Assembly (NCBI RefSeq): GCF_025464955.1
Contig: NZ_JAODNM010000104.1
Location: 1-51,538 of the forward strand
Direction of reading: 5' to 3'
Source: Amycolatopsis sp.
Lineage (GTDB): Bacteria; Actinomycetota; Actinomycetes; Mycobacteriales; Pseudonocardiaceae
Length of the DNA: 51,538 bases
In this document: in pieces, positions 39,876 to 47,922 of the stretch
Layout of the letters: the number at the start of each line of letters is the position of its first letter
Position numbering within the stretch: the stretch's first letter is position 1
Notes under the pieces: generated by a model
Told to the model about the DNA's origin: nothing
Database searches by the model: none
What the model saw: only the letters and a program-made list of their open reading frames with translations
Program-made: the position numbers and the translations under genes

Positions 39876-41435
39876 TCAGTCGTCGCCGAGGCCGGTGGTC
39901 TCGAGGTCGAGTTCACGCTGGATCTGCCGTCGGACGCTGTCGGTGATGGCACCGCGGGCGAACAGCCGGGCCAGTTCGGCGCTCTCCACCGCGAGCAGGT
40001 CACGGCGCAGCCGCCGGTAGCTCACCGAGTCCGCCATCCCGTCGGGGTCGTCGCCGGTGCTCGCCACGAACCGGTCGAGCCGCGCCTGCCAGCTGCTGCG
40101 GAGCTGTTCGATCAGGAACAGCGGCGCCGATTCGGTCTCGGCGATATGCTCGAGCCGGGCAAGCGCGGCTTTCGCGAGCTCTCCGCGGGCGCTGCTTTTC
40201 TCCTCGCGGATCTCGTCGGGATGCACGGCGATCCCCGACCACGTCACCAGTGGCCCCAACGTGAAGCCCTGCACCACCAGGGTGAGCACGATGACCGCCG
40301 TCGTGAGCAGCAGCACCAGATCACGCGCGGGCAACGCGGATCCGTCGGCGACGGTCAACGGCAGCGACAGCGCCGCGGCGAGCGGCACCACCCCGCGAGC
40401 GCCCGCCCAGGACACCACGACCGGAAGGCGCCATGACGGCCGCTCGTCGCCCTCACCGCGGTGCAAGGCGGCCGACAGCGGGAACACCCACAGCAGCCGG
40501 ACCACGATCAGGGTCGCGCCGAGGGCAAGCGCCTGCAGCGGCCAGCCCAGTTCACCGGACAACCGCCGCACGAGCCCCGGAAGCTCCAGCCCGATGAGCC
40601 CGAAGACCACGCTTTCCAGCAGGAACACCACCGTGCGGTACACCGCGCCGACCTGCAGCCGGATCCGGGAAGTGGACAGCTTGCCCGCCTGCGCGCCCAG
40701 CCCGACACTGGCCACGACCACCGCCGTCACCCCGGAGGCATGGATCGCCTCGGCGAGCACATAACCCGCGTACGGGGTGACCAACGAGATCACCGTCTCC
40801 AGCATCGGGTCCTCCGTGCGACGCCGGATGAAGTAGGCGCCCAACGCCGTCGCCAGCCCGACCAGCACTCCCCCACCGGCCAGCACGACGAATTCCCCGA
40901 CCGTCGAACCCCACGACGCGGAACCCGCCGCCACGACGAGCGACAGCGCAACCCGGAACAGCAGGAGGCTGGTGGCGTCGTTGAACAGGCTTTCGGCCTG
41001 CACCACGGTCTGCACCCGCGCTGGCAGCGGCAGCCGCCGCGCCAACGCCGTCACCGCGACCGGGTCGGTACTGGCCAGGATCGCGCCGAGCACGAACGCC
41101 ATCCCGACCGGCATCGACGTCAGCGCGAGCGCGACTCCACCGACGGCGGCAGCCGACACCAGCACCAGCCCGAGCGACAGCCCCGCCACCGGTTTCCACG
41201 CCGCCCGCAGATCCCGCATGGGCAGTTCCTCGCCCGCGGCGAACAACAGCGGTGGCAGAACCACCAGGCTGATGATCTCCGGGGTGACCTCGATCGTGGG
41301 CACCCCGGGCAGCAGCCCGACAAGCACGCCGGCCACCACGAGCAGCGACGGCGCCGGCACACTCAGCCGCTTCGCGAACGTCGCGACGACCGTCGCGACC
41401 ACGACGAGAAAGAGAACGGTCTCCACACCACGCAC
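39876..41435 (-). CDS. CPA1-family Na+/H+ antiporter
   Basis: The 519-residue protein has about twelve membrane helices and the CPA1 signatures: ASTDPVAVTALARRLPLPAR in the discontinuous helix, ESLFNDATSLLLFRVAL with the ion-binding ND pair, and RGVVPLAAALSLPL. A C-terminal cytosolic region of about 110 residues is helical (LAKAALARLEHIAETE). It exchanges Na+ or K+ for protons across the membrane. The GTG start at 41435 is eight bases after AGGAGG; an ATG slightly upstream is out of frame. It is divergent from the KdpD-like gene, sharing 147 bases of promoter region, consistent with a joint role in cation balance. Confidence 0.93.
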   Translation of the reverse strand: MRGVETVLFLVVVATVVATFAKRLSVPAPSLLVVAGVLVGLLPGVPTIEVTPEIISLVVLPPLLFAAGEELPMRDLRAAWKPVAGLSLGLVLVSAAAVGGVALALTSMPVGMAFVLGAILASTDPVAVTALARRLPLPARVQTVVQAESLFNDATSLLLFRVALSLVVAAGSASWGSTVGEFVVLAGGGVLVGLATALGAYFIRRRTEDPMLETVISLVTPYAGYVLAEAIHASGVTAVVVASVGLGAQAGKLSTSRIRLQVGAVYRTVVFLLESVVFGLIGLELPGLVRRLSGELGWPLQALALGATLIVVRLLWVFPLSAALHRGEGDERPSWRLPVVVSWAGARGVVPLAAALSLPLTVADGSALPARDLVLLLTTAVIVLTLVVQGFTLGPLVTWSGIAVHPDEIREEKSSARGELAKAALARLEHIAETESAPLFLIEQLRSSWQARLDRFVASTGDDPDGMADSVSYRRLRRDLLAVESAELARLFARGAITDSVRRQIQRELDLETTGLGDD

Positions 41436-41546
41436 GACATGTGCCTCCTGGCCGGGACAGTACCTGCCGGGCTTCCCGGTTCGACGGAGGTCGACGCCGC
41501 GCGGACGGATTTACGTTTTCTTTGCGGCACTGGCGATCCACATACC

Positions 41547-41575
41547 TTGGGAGCGCACCCGGACCACCGTACTGT
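41547..41575 (+). promoter_or_regulatory. Promoter of the KdpD-like gene, likely leaderless
   Basis: TTGGGA (41547-41552) and TACTGT (41570-41575) are separated by exactly 17 bases. The GTG start codon begins eight bases after the last base of the -10 element, so transcription would begin at or next to the start codon. No ribosome binding site precedes the GTG. Confidence 0.5.
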
Positions 41576-41582
41576 CGCGCGC

Positions 41583-44096
41583 GTGACCGATAAGCGCCGT
41601 CGCGGCGAGTTGCGGATCTACCTCGGGGCGGCCCCCGGCGTCGGCAAGACCTTCGCGATGCTCGGCGAGGCGCATCGCCGCGCGGAACGGGGTACCGATG
41701 TCGTCGTCGGCCTGGTCGAGACGCATAGCCGGGCGAAGACCGAACAGCTCGTCGAAGGCTTGGAGATCCTGCCCCGCGCCTACGTCGAGCACCGCGGCCA
41801 CGAGTTCGCGGAACTCGACGTCGACGGCCTCCTCTCGCGCAAACCCGAGCTCGCCGTTGTCGACGAGCTGGCCCACACCAACGTGCCCGGCTCCCGCAAC
41901 ACCAAGCGGTGGGAGGACGTCGAGGAACTGCTCCAGGCCGGGATCGACGTGGTGTCCACGGTCAACGTGCAGCACCTGGAAAGCCTCAACGACGTCGTCC
42001 AGCGGATCACCGGCATCCGGCAGCAGGAAACCGTCCCCGACGACATGGTCCGCCGCGCCGAGCAGATCGAGCTCGTCGACATCACTCCCGAGGCCCTGCG
42101 CCGCCGACTGGCCCACGGCAATATCTACGCCGCGCACAAGATCGACGCGGCGCTCGGCAACTACTTCCGGCCGGGCAACCTGAACGCGCTCCGCGAACTC
42201 GCCCTGCTGTGGATGGCCGACCAGGTGGACGTCGCCCTCCAGCGCTACCGGACCGAGCAGCAGATCACCGACACCTGGGAGACGCGGGAACGCGTCGTCG
42301 CCGCGGTCACCGGCGGCCCGGAGAGCGAGACCCTCATCCGCCGGGCGTCCCGGATCGCCGTGCGGGCCGGCGCGGAGCTGCTGGTGCTGCAGGTGCTCCG
42401 CGGTGACGGCTTGGGCACGACGGGTTCACAGTCCAGCGCCAACCTGCGCAGGCTCGCCGCCGACGTCGGCTCCACGTTCCATACCGTGGTCGGCGACGAT
42501 GTGCCGACCGCGCTGCTCGACTTCGCTCGCGGCGCGAACGCGACCCAGCTCGTCCTCGGCACCTCGCGGCGGTCGCGGTTCGCGCGGCTGTTCGACGAGG
42601 GCATCGGCGCGACCACCGTGCAGCAGTCGGGGCCGATCGACGTGCACATGGTCACCCACGACCAGTCCGTCGGACGCCTTCGCGCCCGCCTCGGGCGCAG
42701 CCCCCTGACCGCCTCGAGAAAGACACTCGGCTGGACCCTGGCGGTCGTGCTGCCCGCGCTGGCCACCCTGATCGGCGCGGTCTGGCGGCACCAAGTCACC
42801 TTCACCACCGACGTGATGACCCACCTTCTCGTGCTCGTGACGGTCGCACTGGTCGGTGGTCTCGGTCCCGCGTTGTTCGCGTCGGCCGTCAGCGTCCTGC
42901 TCCTGGACTTCTTCTTCGTCCCGCCCTTGTATTCCCTGAGCATCGCCGAACCGGAGAACGCACTCGCGCTGATCGCGACGGTGGTCGTCGCCGTGATCGT
43001 CGCGCTGGTGGTCGACGGAGCCGCCAGACGAGGCACGCAGGCAGCTACCTCAAGGACCGAAGCGACCCTGCTCGCGTCCTACGCGCGAACCGTGCTCACC
43101 CACCCCCAGCCCCTGAACCGGTTGTTGGAGAAAGTGGTGGAGAACTTCGGGCTGACCTCGATCGCGCTACTGGAGAAAACCGACGGCGAGTGGCTACGGG
43201 TGGCCTGCGTCGGCGAGGGGCCGTGTGACGAACCGAGCGAGGCCGACGTGGACGTTCCGGTGACCGCGGACGTGCACCTGGCACTCCGCGGCAGGGCACT
43301 GCCTGCCGCCGATCGCCGGGTACTGGAGGCCGCCGCCGGGCAGGCGCTGCTAGCGTTGCGCCAGCAGCGGATGACGACCGAAGCGACCGCCGTCCATCGC
43401 CGCGCCGCGACCACGGAACTGCCCGGCACCCTGCTGTCCGCCGCCGAAAACGACCTCCGCGAACCGCTGTCCACCATCAGAACCGCGCTCGGCAGCCTCC
43501 GCGAACAGCTCCCCGACGAAAAGCTGGCCGCGGCGCAGAACGCGGCCGACCTGCTCTCAGACGTGGTGGACGAACTGCTCGACAGCGCGCACCTGGCCAC
43601 TGGGGTACGACCGGTCCGGCTGGGATCCGTGTGCTACCAGGACATCGTGGCGCGGGTGTTGTCCGCCGCGCGCCTCGACGAGCCGGTGGCCGTGGACATC
43701 AACGAAGCGCTGCCGCCGGTTCACGCGGACGCCGGCCTGCTGGAACGGGTCGTCGCGTGCCTGGTGGACAACGCCGTGCGCTACGGCACGCTCACGCCGC
43801 GGCGAAGGGTGGACGTCGATGGCGACGGCCGCGTGGCCGAGAACGAGCCGATCATGGCGATCCGGGCGAGCGAGCACTCCGACCAGGTCGAACTGCGGAT
43901 CGTCGACCACGGCCCCGGCCTGCCCAAGGGCGCCGCGGAGTCGTTCTTCACCCCGCCGACCGACGAAAACAACGGGCGGCGGCTCGGCTTCGGGCTTTCG
44001 GTCGCGAAGGTCTTCACCGCCACCATGGGCGGCACGATCCGCGCGGAAGACACCCCGGGCGGCGGACTCACCGTGGTGATCTCGTTGCCGCACTGA
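41583..44096 (+). CDS. kdpD: KdpD-like sensor protein lacking the phospho-acceptor histidine
   Basis: The 837-residue protein has the KdpD N-terminal domain (IYLGAAPGVGKTFAMLGEAH with Walker A, and VVGLVETHSRAKTEQLVEGL), a USP-like domain (about 240-370), four membrane helices (VVLPALATLIGAV ... LLLDFFFVPPLYSLSIAEPE), a GAF-like domain and a kinase core. The H-box reads LLSAAENDLREPLSTIRTAL, where active kinases have SHDLRTPL, so the phosphorylated histidine is asparagine (N623, codon 43449-43451). The N-box (VVACLVDNAVRYG), DHGPGLP and GFGLSVAK are retained. It may bind ATP but should not autophosphorylate. The KdpE-like gene is convergent rather than downstream, and no kdpFABC genes are nearby. 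A GTG start without ribosome binding site is used. Confidence 0.88.
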   Translation: MTDKRRRGELRIYLGAAPGVGKTFAMLGEAHRRAERGTDVVVGLVETHSRAKTEQLVEGLEILPRAYVEHRGHEFAELDVDGLLSRKPELAVVDELAHTNVPGSRNTKRWEDVEELLQAGIDVVSTVNVQHLESLNDVVQRITGIRQQETVPDDMVRRAEQIELVDITPEALRRRLAHGNIYAAHKIDAALGNYFRPGNLNALRELALLWMADQVDVALQRYRTEQQITDTWETRERVVAAVTGGPESETLIRRASRIAVRAGAELLVLQVLRGDGLGTTGSQSSANLRRLAADVGSTFHTVVGDDVPTALLDFARGANATQLVLGTSRRSRFARLFDEGIGATTVQQSGPIDVHMVTHDQSVGRLRARLGRSPLTASRKTLGWTLAVVLPALATLIGAVWRHQVTFTTDVMTHLLVLVTVALVGGLGPALFASAVSVLLLDFFFVPPLYSLSIAEPENALALIATVVVAVIVALVVDGAARRGTQAATSRTEATLLASYARTVLTHPQPLNRLLEKVVENFGLTSIALLEKTDGEWLRVACVGEGPCDEPSEADVDVPVTADVHLALRGRALPAADRRVLEAAAGQALLALRQQRMTTEATAVHRRAATTELPGTLLSAAENDLREPLSTIRTALGSLREQLPDEKLAAAQNAADLLSDVVDELLDSAHLATGVRPVRLGSVCYQDIVARVLSAARLDEPVAVDINEALPPVHADAGLLERVVACLVDNAVRYGTLTPRRRVDVDGDGRVAENEPIMAIRASEHSDQVELRIVDHGPGLPKGAAESFFTPPTDENNGRRLGFGLSVAKVFTATMGGTIRAEDTPGGGLTVVISLPH

Positions 44097-44111
44097 GCGC
44101 AGTCACCCAGC

Positions 44112-44915
44112 TCACCGCTCGAAGCGATAGCCCATCCCCGGTTCGGTGAGCAGATGCCGCGGGCTCGACGGGATGCGCTCGAGTTTGCGGCGCAGCTGCC
44201 CCAGATAGACCCGGAGGTAGTTCGAGGCCGACAGATGCTCGGGACCCCACACCTCCATGAGCAGCTGCTGCTGGCTCACGAGCCGGCCGGGGTTGCGCAC
44301 GAGGACCTCCAGGATCGCCCACTCGTGCCGGGTGAGGTGGACCAGTGTCCCGTCCTTGAGCACCGTCTTCGTGACCAGGTCGACGGTGAAGGAGTCGGTC
44401 TCGACCGCCGCCTCGCCGCTGGAGTTCGGCGAAGCCGTGAGCCTGCGCACGACAACGCGGACCCTGGCCAGCAGTTCCGCCATGACGAACGGCTTGGTGA
44501 CATAGTCGTCGGCCCCGGCGTCAAGGGCCTTGATCTTGTCCTCGCAGTCGGCGCGCGCGGACACCACGATGATCGGCAAGGTGGACCAGCCGCGCAGTCC
44601 GGCGATCACGTCGGCGCCGTCGATGTCGGGCAGGTCGAGGTCCAGCACGACCAGGTCCGGCTTGCGGTCGACCGCAAGCCGCAGCGCCGTGGCACCGTCG
44701 GACGCCGTCAGGACTCGATAGCCTTTCGCGCGGAGGCGGACACCCAAAGTCTGCTGGGAGCGCTGGTCCGCGTCGACCACAAGGACCGTGACCGCGTCGC
44801 CGTGATCTCTGGCCGTCTCGTTCCTCCAGCGAGGCACGGAGGTTCGCGCGGGCTCAGGCTCAGTGTGATGGCTCTCGTCCACGTGATCGATCAGTGTCCG
44901 CTCAGCTCCGTTCAC
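44112..44915 (-). CDS. Response regulator, OmpR/KdpE type
   Basis: The 267-residue protein has an unusual N-terminal extension of about 40 residues (TLIDHVDESHHTEPEPARTS), then a receiver domain with VLVVDAD, phospho-acceptor D92 (LDLDLPDIDG), VVSAR and TKPF. A winged helix follows (LTRHEWAILEVLVRNPGRLV, QQLLMEVWGPEHLSASNYLR, RVYLGQLRRKLE and the GMGYRF ending) that matches KdpE. All phosphotransfer residues are intact. Its partner should be the convergent KdpD-like protein, which lacks the histidine, so its phosphate must come from another donor or it acts without phosphorylation. The ATG at 44915 is used; an internal start near residue 40 would give the usual KdpE length. Confidence 0.9.
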   Translation of the reverse strand: MNGAERTLIDHVDESHHTEPEPARTSVPRWRNETARDHGDAVTVLVVDADQRSQQTLGVRLRAKGYRVLTASDGATALRLAVDRKPDLVVLDLDLPDIDGADVIAGLRGWSTLPIIVVSARADCEDKIKALDAGADDYVTKPFVMAELLARVRVVVRRLTASPNSSGEAAVETDSFTVDLVTKTVLKDGTLVHLTRHEWAILEVLVRNPGRLVSQQQLLMEVWGPEHLSASNYLRVYLGQLRRKLERIPSSPRHLLTEPGMGYRFER

Positions 44916-45251
44916 TCAGCATCCTCGTGGTGCGCAGACGACGTCCCCGCCGCGCGACGCGCTCCGGCGAAACGCCATGGAACCGCTGGGGCAAAAGCGC
45001 TTCCTCAGTGTGTCGCTCAGTGTGCCTCGCCGATCATGGCGCCGGACAAGACCAGGCGAAACCTTGACGGCACGTTTACGACCAGTGACGCGCAGTCAAG
45101 GGCTTCCCGGACGACCGCGAGCGCCTGCCGTCAAGAAAGCGCATCGAGATCGGGCCCAGAGCGCCGCCCGCTGTCAATTTTTCGGCAGTATCCGCGGCCG
45201 GCACCGGAAACCGGGCAAAAATCACCCCTGCACGAGAGAAGGTGGCCGATC
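44916..45251. other. Divergent spacer upstream of the regulator and stress-protein genes
   Basis: No gene is seen. CTCAGTGTG occurs at about 45006 and again 12 bases later, a short direct repeat. TTGACGG near 45063 could be a -35 element for the stress-protein gene. Nothing else stands out. Confidence 0.4.
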
Positions 45252-45782
45252 ATGGTCGAGATCGCTCCACGGCATCGCCTCGTAGTCGGTGTCGACGGCA
45301 CGGCCAATTCGGTGTCGGCCTTGCGCTGGGCGGCCGAACAGGCACTCCGGTTCAGGAACGCCGAAATCTGGGCCGTCCACACGTGGTACCGCTGGAGCAC
45401 CGGGATGGCGTCCGCTCCGGACGCCGTTACCGATGTCTGGTCACACGAGAACGCGCGGTGGTGGGCAGAAGGCACCACGCTGCACACGACCGTGTCGGCC
45501 GCGTTCGGTGACAACGTCGGTTGCCCGGTCCGGAAGATCCTCGACTTCGGTGCCCCGGCAGGGATCTTGCTCCGGTATGCGGCTCACGCAGACCTGCTCG
45601 TACTGGGCAGTCGCACGCGCCACGATCTCGGCATCCACGCCACGGCCGTCGCGGGCCCGACCGCCCGGGCGTGCCGGCAGCACGCCACCTGCCCGGTGGT
45701 CGTCGTTGCGTCAGCCGCCCGCACCACCGCCCTCCTCCACGTGAAGCACGTCGCAACGTCGTCCCAGCACGTCATCGTCTAG
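45252..45782 (+). CDS. Universal stress protein (UspA family), ATP motif degenerate
   Basis: The 176-residue protein has the UspA fold pattern: RLVVGVDGTANSVSALRWAA, EIWAVHTWYRW, and ADLLVLGSRTRHDLG followed by TARACRQHATCPVVVV. In ATP-binding members the region after the fourth strand reads G-2x-G-9x-G-S/T. Here it reads GSRTRHDLGIHATAVAGPTA, so the second glycine is missing and binding is doubtful. A C-terminal tail of about 20 residues (TTALLHVKHVATSSQ) is unusual. GAAGG precedes the ATG. It stands beside Kdp-type regulators, and the KdpD N-terminus itself contains a USP domain. Confidence 0.9.
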   Translation: MVEIAPRHRLVVGVDGTANSVSALRWAAEQALRFRNAEIWAVHTWYRWSTGMASAPDAVTDVWSHENARWWAEGTTLHTTVSAAFGDNVGCPVRKILDFGAPAGILLRYAAHADLLVLGSRTRHDLGIHATAVAGPTARACRQHATCPVVVVASAARTTALLHVKHVATSSQHVIV

Positions 45783-45792
45783 CGCTTCAGGT

Positions 45793-45936
45793 CTAGCGCG
45801 GCGGTTGTCCCTGGTGCGGGGGAGGCCGCACGTCGTCGCGGGCGGCGGCCTTCTGCCGTTGTTCGATGCCGCGCAAGATCAGTACCAGCACCACGAAGCT
45901 GCCGATCAACATCGCGGTGTAGGCCAGGTCGCTCAT
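45793..45936 (-). CDS. 47-residue Kdp-associated-type membrane peptide
   Basis: The product MSDLAYTAMLIGSFVVLVLI continues with LRGIEQRQKAAARDD and a proline-rich tail. It has one membrane helix and a basic, polar C-terminus. The start pattern DLAYT followed by a single helix and RGIE resembles the tiny proteins encoded just ahead of kdpF in actinobacterial kdp operons. Here kdpFABC is absent. The ATG has AAAGGA seven bases upstream. It ends tail to tail with the stress-protein gene, ten bases apart. About 240 gene-free bases separate it from the ABC genes on the right. Confidence 0.62.
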   Translation of the reverse strand: MSDLAYTAMLIGSFVVLVLILRGIEQRQKAAARDDVRPPPHQGQPPR

Positions 45937-46177
45937 TCCGAAGTCCTTTGTCGAACGAGACAATGCATCCGCCAGAGTGGTACCGCCCCGTTGTTCGCGC
46001 CGGGTTCGACCATGGAGTCTTGACGCCCAGGCGCCAGAAATTGACAGCGCGTTGATCGGTGCTGTTGATCGGTGCCTGGGTTGCTCGGTGAAGGCGCGAT
46101 GACACCGCGGTGAAAGCCGCGGCGGGCACGCTCGGCGGGGTCGTGGCCACCAGCGCCACCCCTACGAAAGGACGGAC

Positions 46178-47137
46178 GTGGCCACCAACCCGTCCCGGCC
46201 GGCGATCGCGGCAACCGGGCTGCGCAAGTCGTTCGGCGAACACGTTGTGCTCGACGGCGTCGACCTGAACGTCGCCGAGGGAACGATCTTCTCGCTGCTC
46301 GGCCCGAACGGCGCCGGCAAAACCACAACGGTGCAGGTCCTGTCCACACTCATCAGCGCGGACGGCGGCGAAGTGCGGATCGCCGGCCACGATCTGGCGA
46401 CCGATCCCGATCTGGTCCGCGCCGCGATCGGGGTCACCGGCCAGTTCTCCGCGGTGGACGGCCTGCTCACCGGCCAGGAAAACCTGATCCTCATGGCGGA
46501 CCTGCACCATCTGGGCCGGGCCGAAGGACGGCGGCGCGCCGCCGGGTTGCTCGAGCAGTTCGACCTCGTCGAAGCGGCAGGCAAGACGGCCGCGACCTAC
46601 TCCGGAGGTATGCGACGCCGGCTCGACCTCGCGATGACATTGGTCGGCGACCCGCAGGTGATCTTCCTCGACGAGCCGACCACCGGCCTGGACCCACGCA
46701 GCCGACACACCATGTGGCAGATCATCCGCGAACTGGCCGCCGGCGGGGTCACCCTCTTCCTGACCACGCAGCACCTGGACGAGGCCGATCAGCTCGCCGA
46801 CCGGATCGCGGTCCTTGACCACGGAAAGCTGGTCGCCGAGGGCACCGCGGACGAACTCAAGCGCCTCATCCCCGGCGGTCACATCCGGCTGCGGTTCGCC
46901 GACCCGGTCCGGCTCGAACGTGCCGCCGTCGCTCTCGCTGAGTCGTCAACTGACGACGACGCGCTCACCCTCCAAGTCCCCAGCGACGGCAGCGTCCGGT
47001 CGCTGCGGGCGTTGCTCGACCGGCTCGGCGACGCGTCGATCGAGGTCGGCGAGTTGACGGTGCACACGCCGGATCTCGACGACGTCTTCTTCGCCCTCAC
47101 CGGCCACCCGACCACCGAGAAGGAAGGCGCACGATGA
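46178..47137 (+). CDS. ABC transporter ATPase, DrrA type
   Basis: The 319-residue protein has Walker A (LLGPNGAGKTTTVQVL), the Q-loop (VTGQFSAVDGLLTGQENL), signature YSGGMRRRLDLAMTLVGDPQ, Walker B VIFLDEPTTGLDPRSRHTMW and the H-loop in FLTTQHLDEADQLADRI. The C-terminal extension of about 90 residues (GGHIRLRFADPVRLERAAVA ... VHTPDLDDVFFALTG) is that of DrrA-like drug and antibiotic exporters. The GTG start follows AAAGGA. Its stop overlaps the permease start by four bases, so the pair forms a minimal exporter. Confidence 0.95.
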   Translation: MATNPSRPAIAATGLRKSFGEHVVLDGVDLNVAEGTIFSLLGPNGAGKTTTVQVLSTLISADGGEVRIAGHDLATDPDLVRAAIGVTGQFSAVDGLLTGQENLILMADLHHLGRAEGRRRAAGLLEQFDLVEAAGKTAATYSGGMRRRLDLAMTLVGDPQVIFLDEPTTGLDPRSRHTMWQIIRELAAGGVTLFLTTQHLDEADQLADRIAVLDHGKLVAEGTADELKRLIPGGHIRLRFADPVRLERAAVALAESSTDDDALTLQVPSDGSVRSLRALLDRLGDASIEVGELTVHTPDLDDVFFALTGHPTTEKEGAR

Positions 47138-47922
47138 GCACCTTGTCCTACGCCGCAAGCGATTCGGCGACCATGCTGCGGCGCAATCTCCGGCACGCAC
47201 TGCGTTATCCCTCGACGATGATCATGTCCTTGGGCGTCCCGATTCTGCTGCTCCTGCTGTTCGTCGGCGTTTTCGGAGGCGCGTTGGGCGCCGGCCTCGG
47301 CGGCGCGGCGAAAGGCACCCGGTACATCGACTACCTGGTCCCCGGGATCATCCTGATGACCGTCGGCTACGGGAGTTCGACGACGGCATTGGCCGTCAAC
47401 AGCGACCTGACCGAAGGCATCATCGCCCGGTTCCGCACTATGGCGATTTCCCGCGCTTCGGTGCTCACCGGGCACGTCGCCGGGGCCATGATCCGGACGA
47501 TGCTCAGCGTGGCACTCGTCATCTGCGTGGCACTGGCCATGGGATTCCGGCCGACGGCCGGTCCGCTCGAATGGCTCGCTACTATCGGCGTCGTCGTACT
47601 GCTCGTCCTCGCGCTAACCTGGCTGGCGGTCGCCATCGGGCTGGCGGCGAAGAGTCCTGACGGCGCGTCGAGCTTCATCCTCATCACCCAGGTACTGCCG
47701 TTTCTCAGCAGCGCGTTCGTCTCGCCCGGCTCGATGTCGGGAGCGGTGCGCTGGTTCGCCGAGAACGAGCCCTTCACCCCCATCATCGAGACAATGCGCG
47801 GACTGCTGACGGGCGCTCCGATCGGCAACAGCGCCATCATCGCCCTCGCCTGGTGCGTCGGACTCGCGTTGGTGGGCTATCTGTGGGCACGAGCGCTGTT
47901 CAAGCGCGATCCCGTGCGTTAG
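47134..47922 (+). CDS. ABC transporter permease, DrrB type
   Basis: The 262-residue protein is an ABC-2 type permease with six membrane helices: RYPSTMIMSLGVPILLLLLF, IDYLVPGIILMTVGYGSSTT, MIRTMLSVALVICVALAMGF, WLATIGVVVLLVLALTWLAV, LITQVLPFLSSAFVSPGSM and IIALAWCVGLALVGYLWARA. The FVSPGSMSGAVRWFAENEPF region is a family hallmark. With the coupled ATPase it exports a hydrophobic compound. It ends in a 4-base overlap with the convergent SARP-type regulator gene, so the two transcripts are antisense at their ends. Confidence 0.94.
   Translation: MSTLSYAASDSATMLRRNLRHALRYPSTMIMSLGVPILLLLLFVGVFGGALGAGLGGAAKGTRYIDYLVPGIILMTVGYGSSTTALAVNSDLTEGIIARFRTMAISRASVLTGHVAGAMIRTMLSVALVICVALAMGFRPTAGPLEWLATIGVVVLLVLALTWLAVAIGLAAKSPDGASSFILITQVLPFLSSAFVSPGSMSGAVRWFAENEPFTPIIETMRGLLTGAPIGNSAIIALAWCVGLALVGYLWARALFKRDPVR

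Noticed and set aside
40461..41582. Long upstream extension of the KdpD-like frame
   Set aside because: The extra 374 codons are antisense to the antiporter gene and of low complexity; the KdpD domain starts right after the GTG at 41583.
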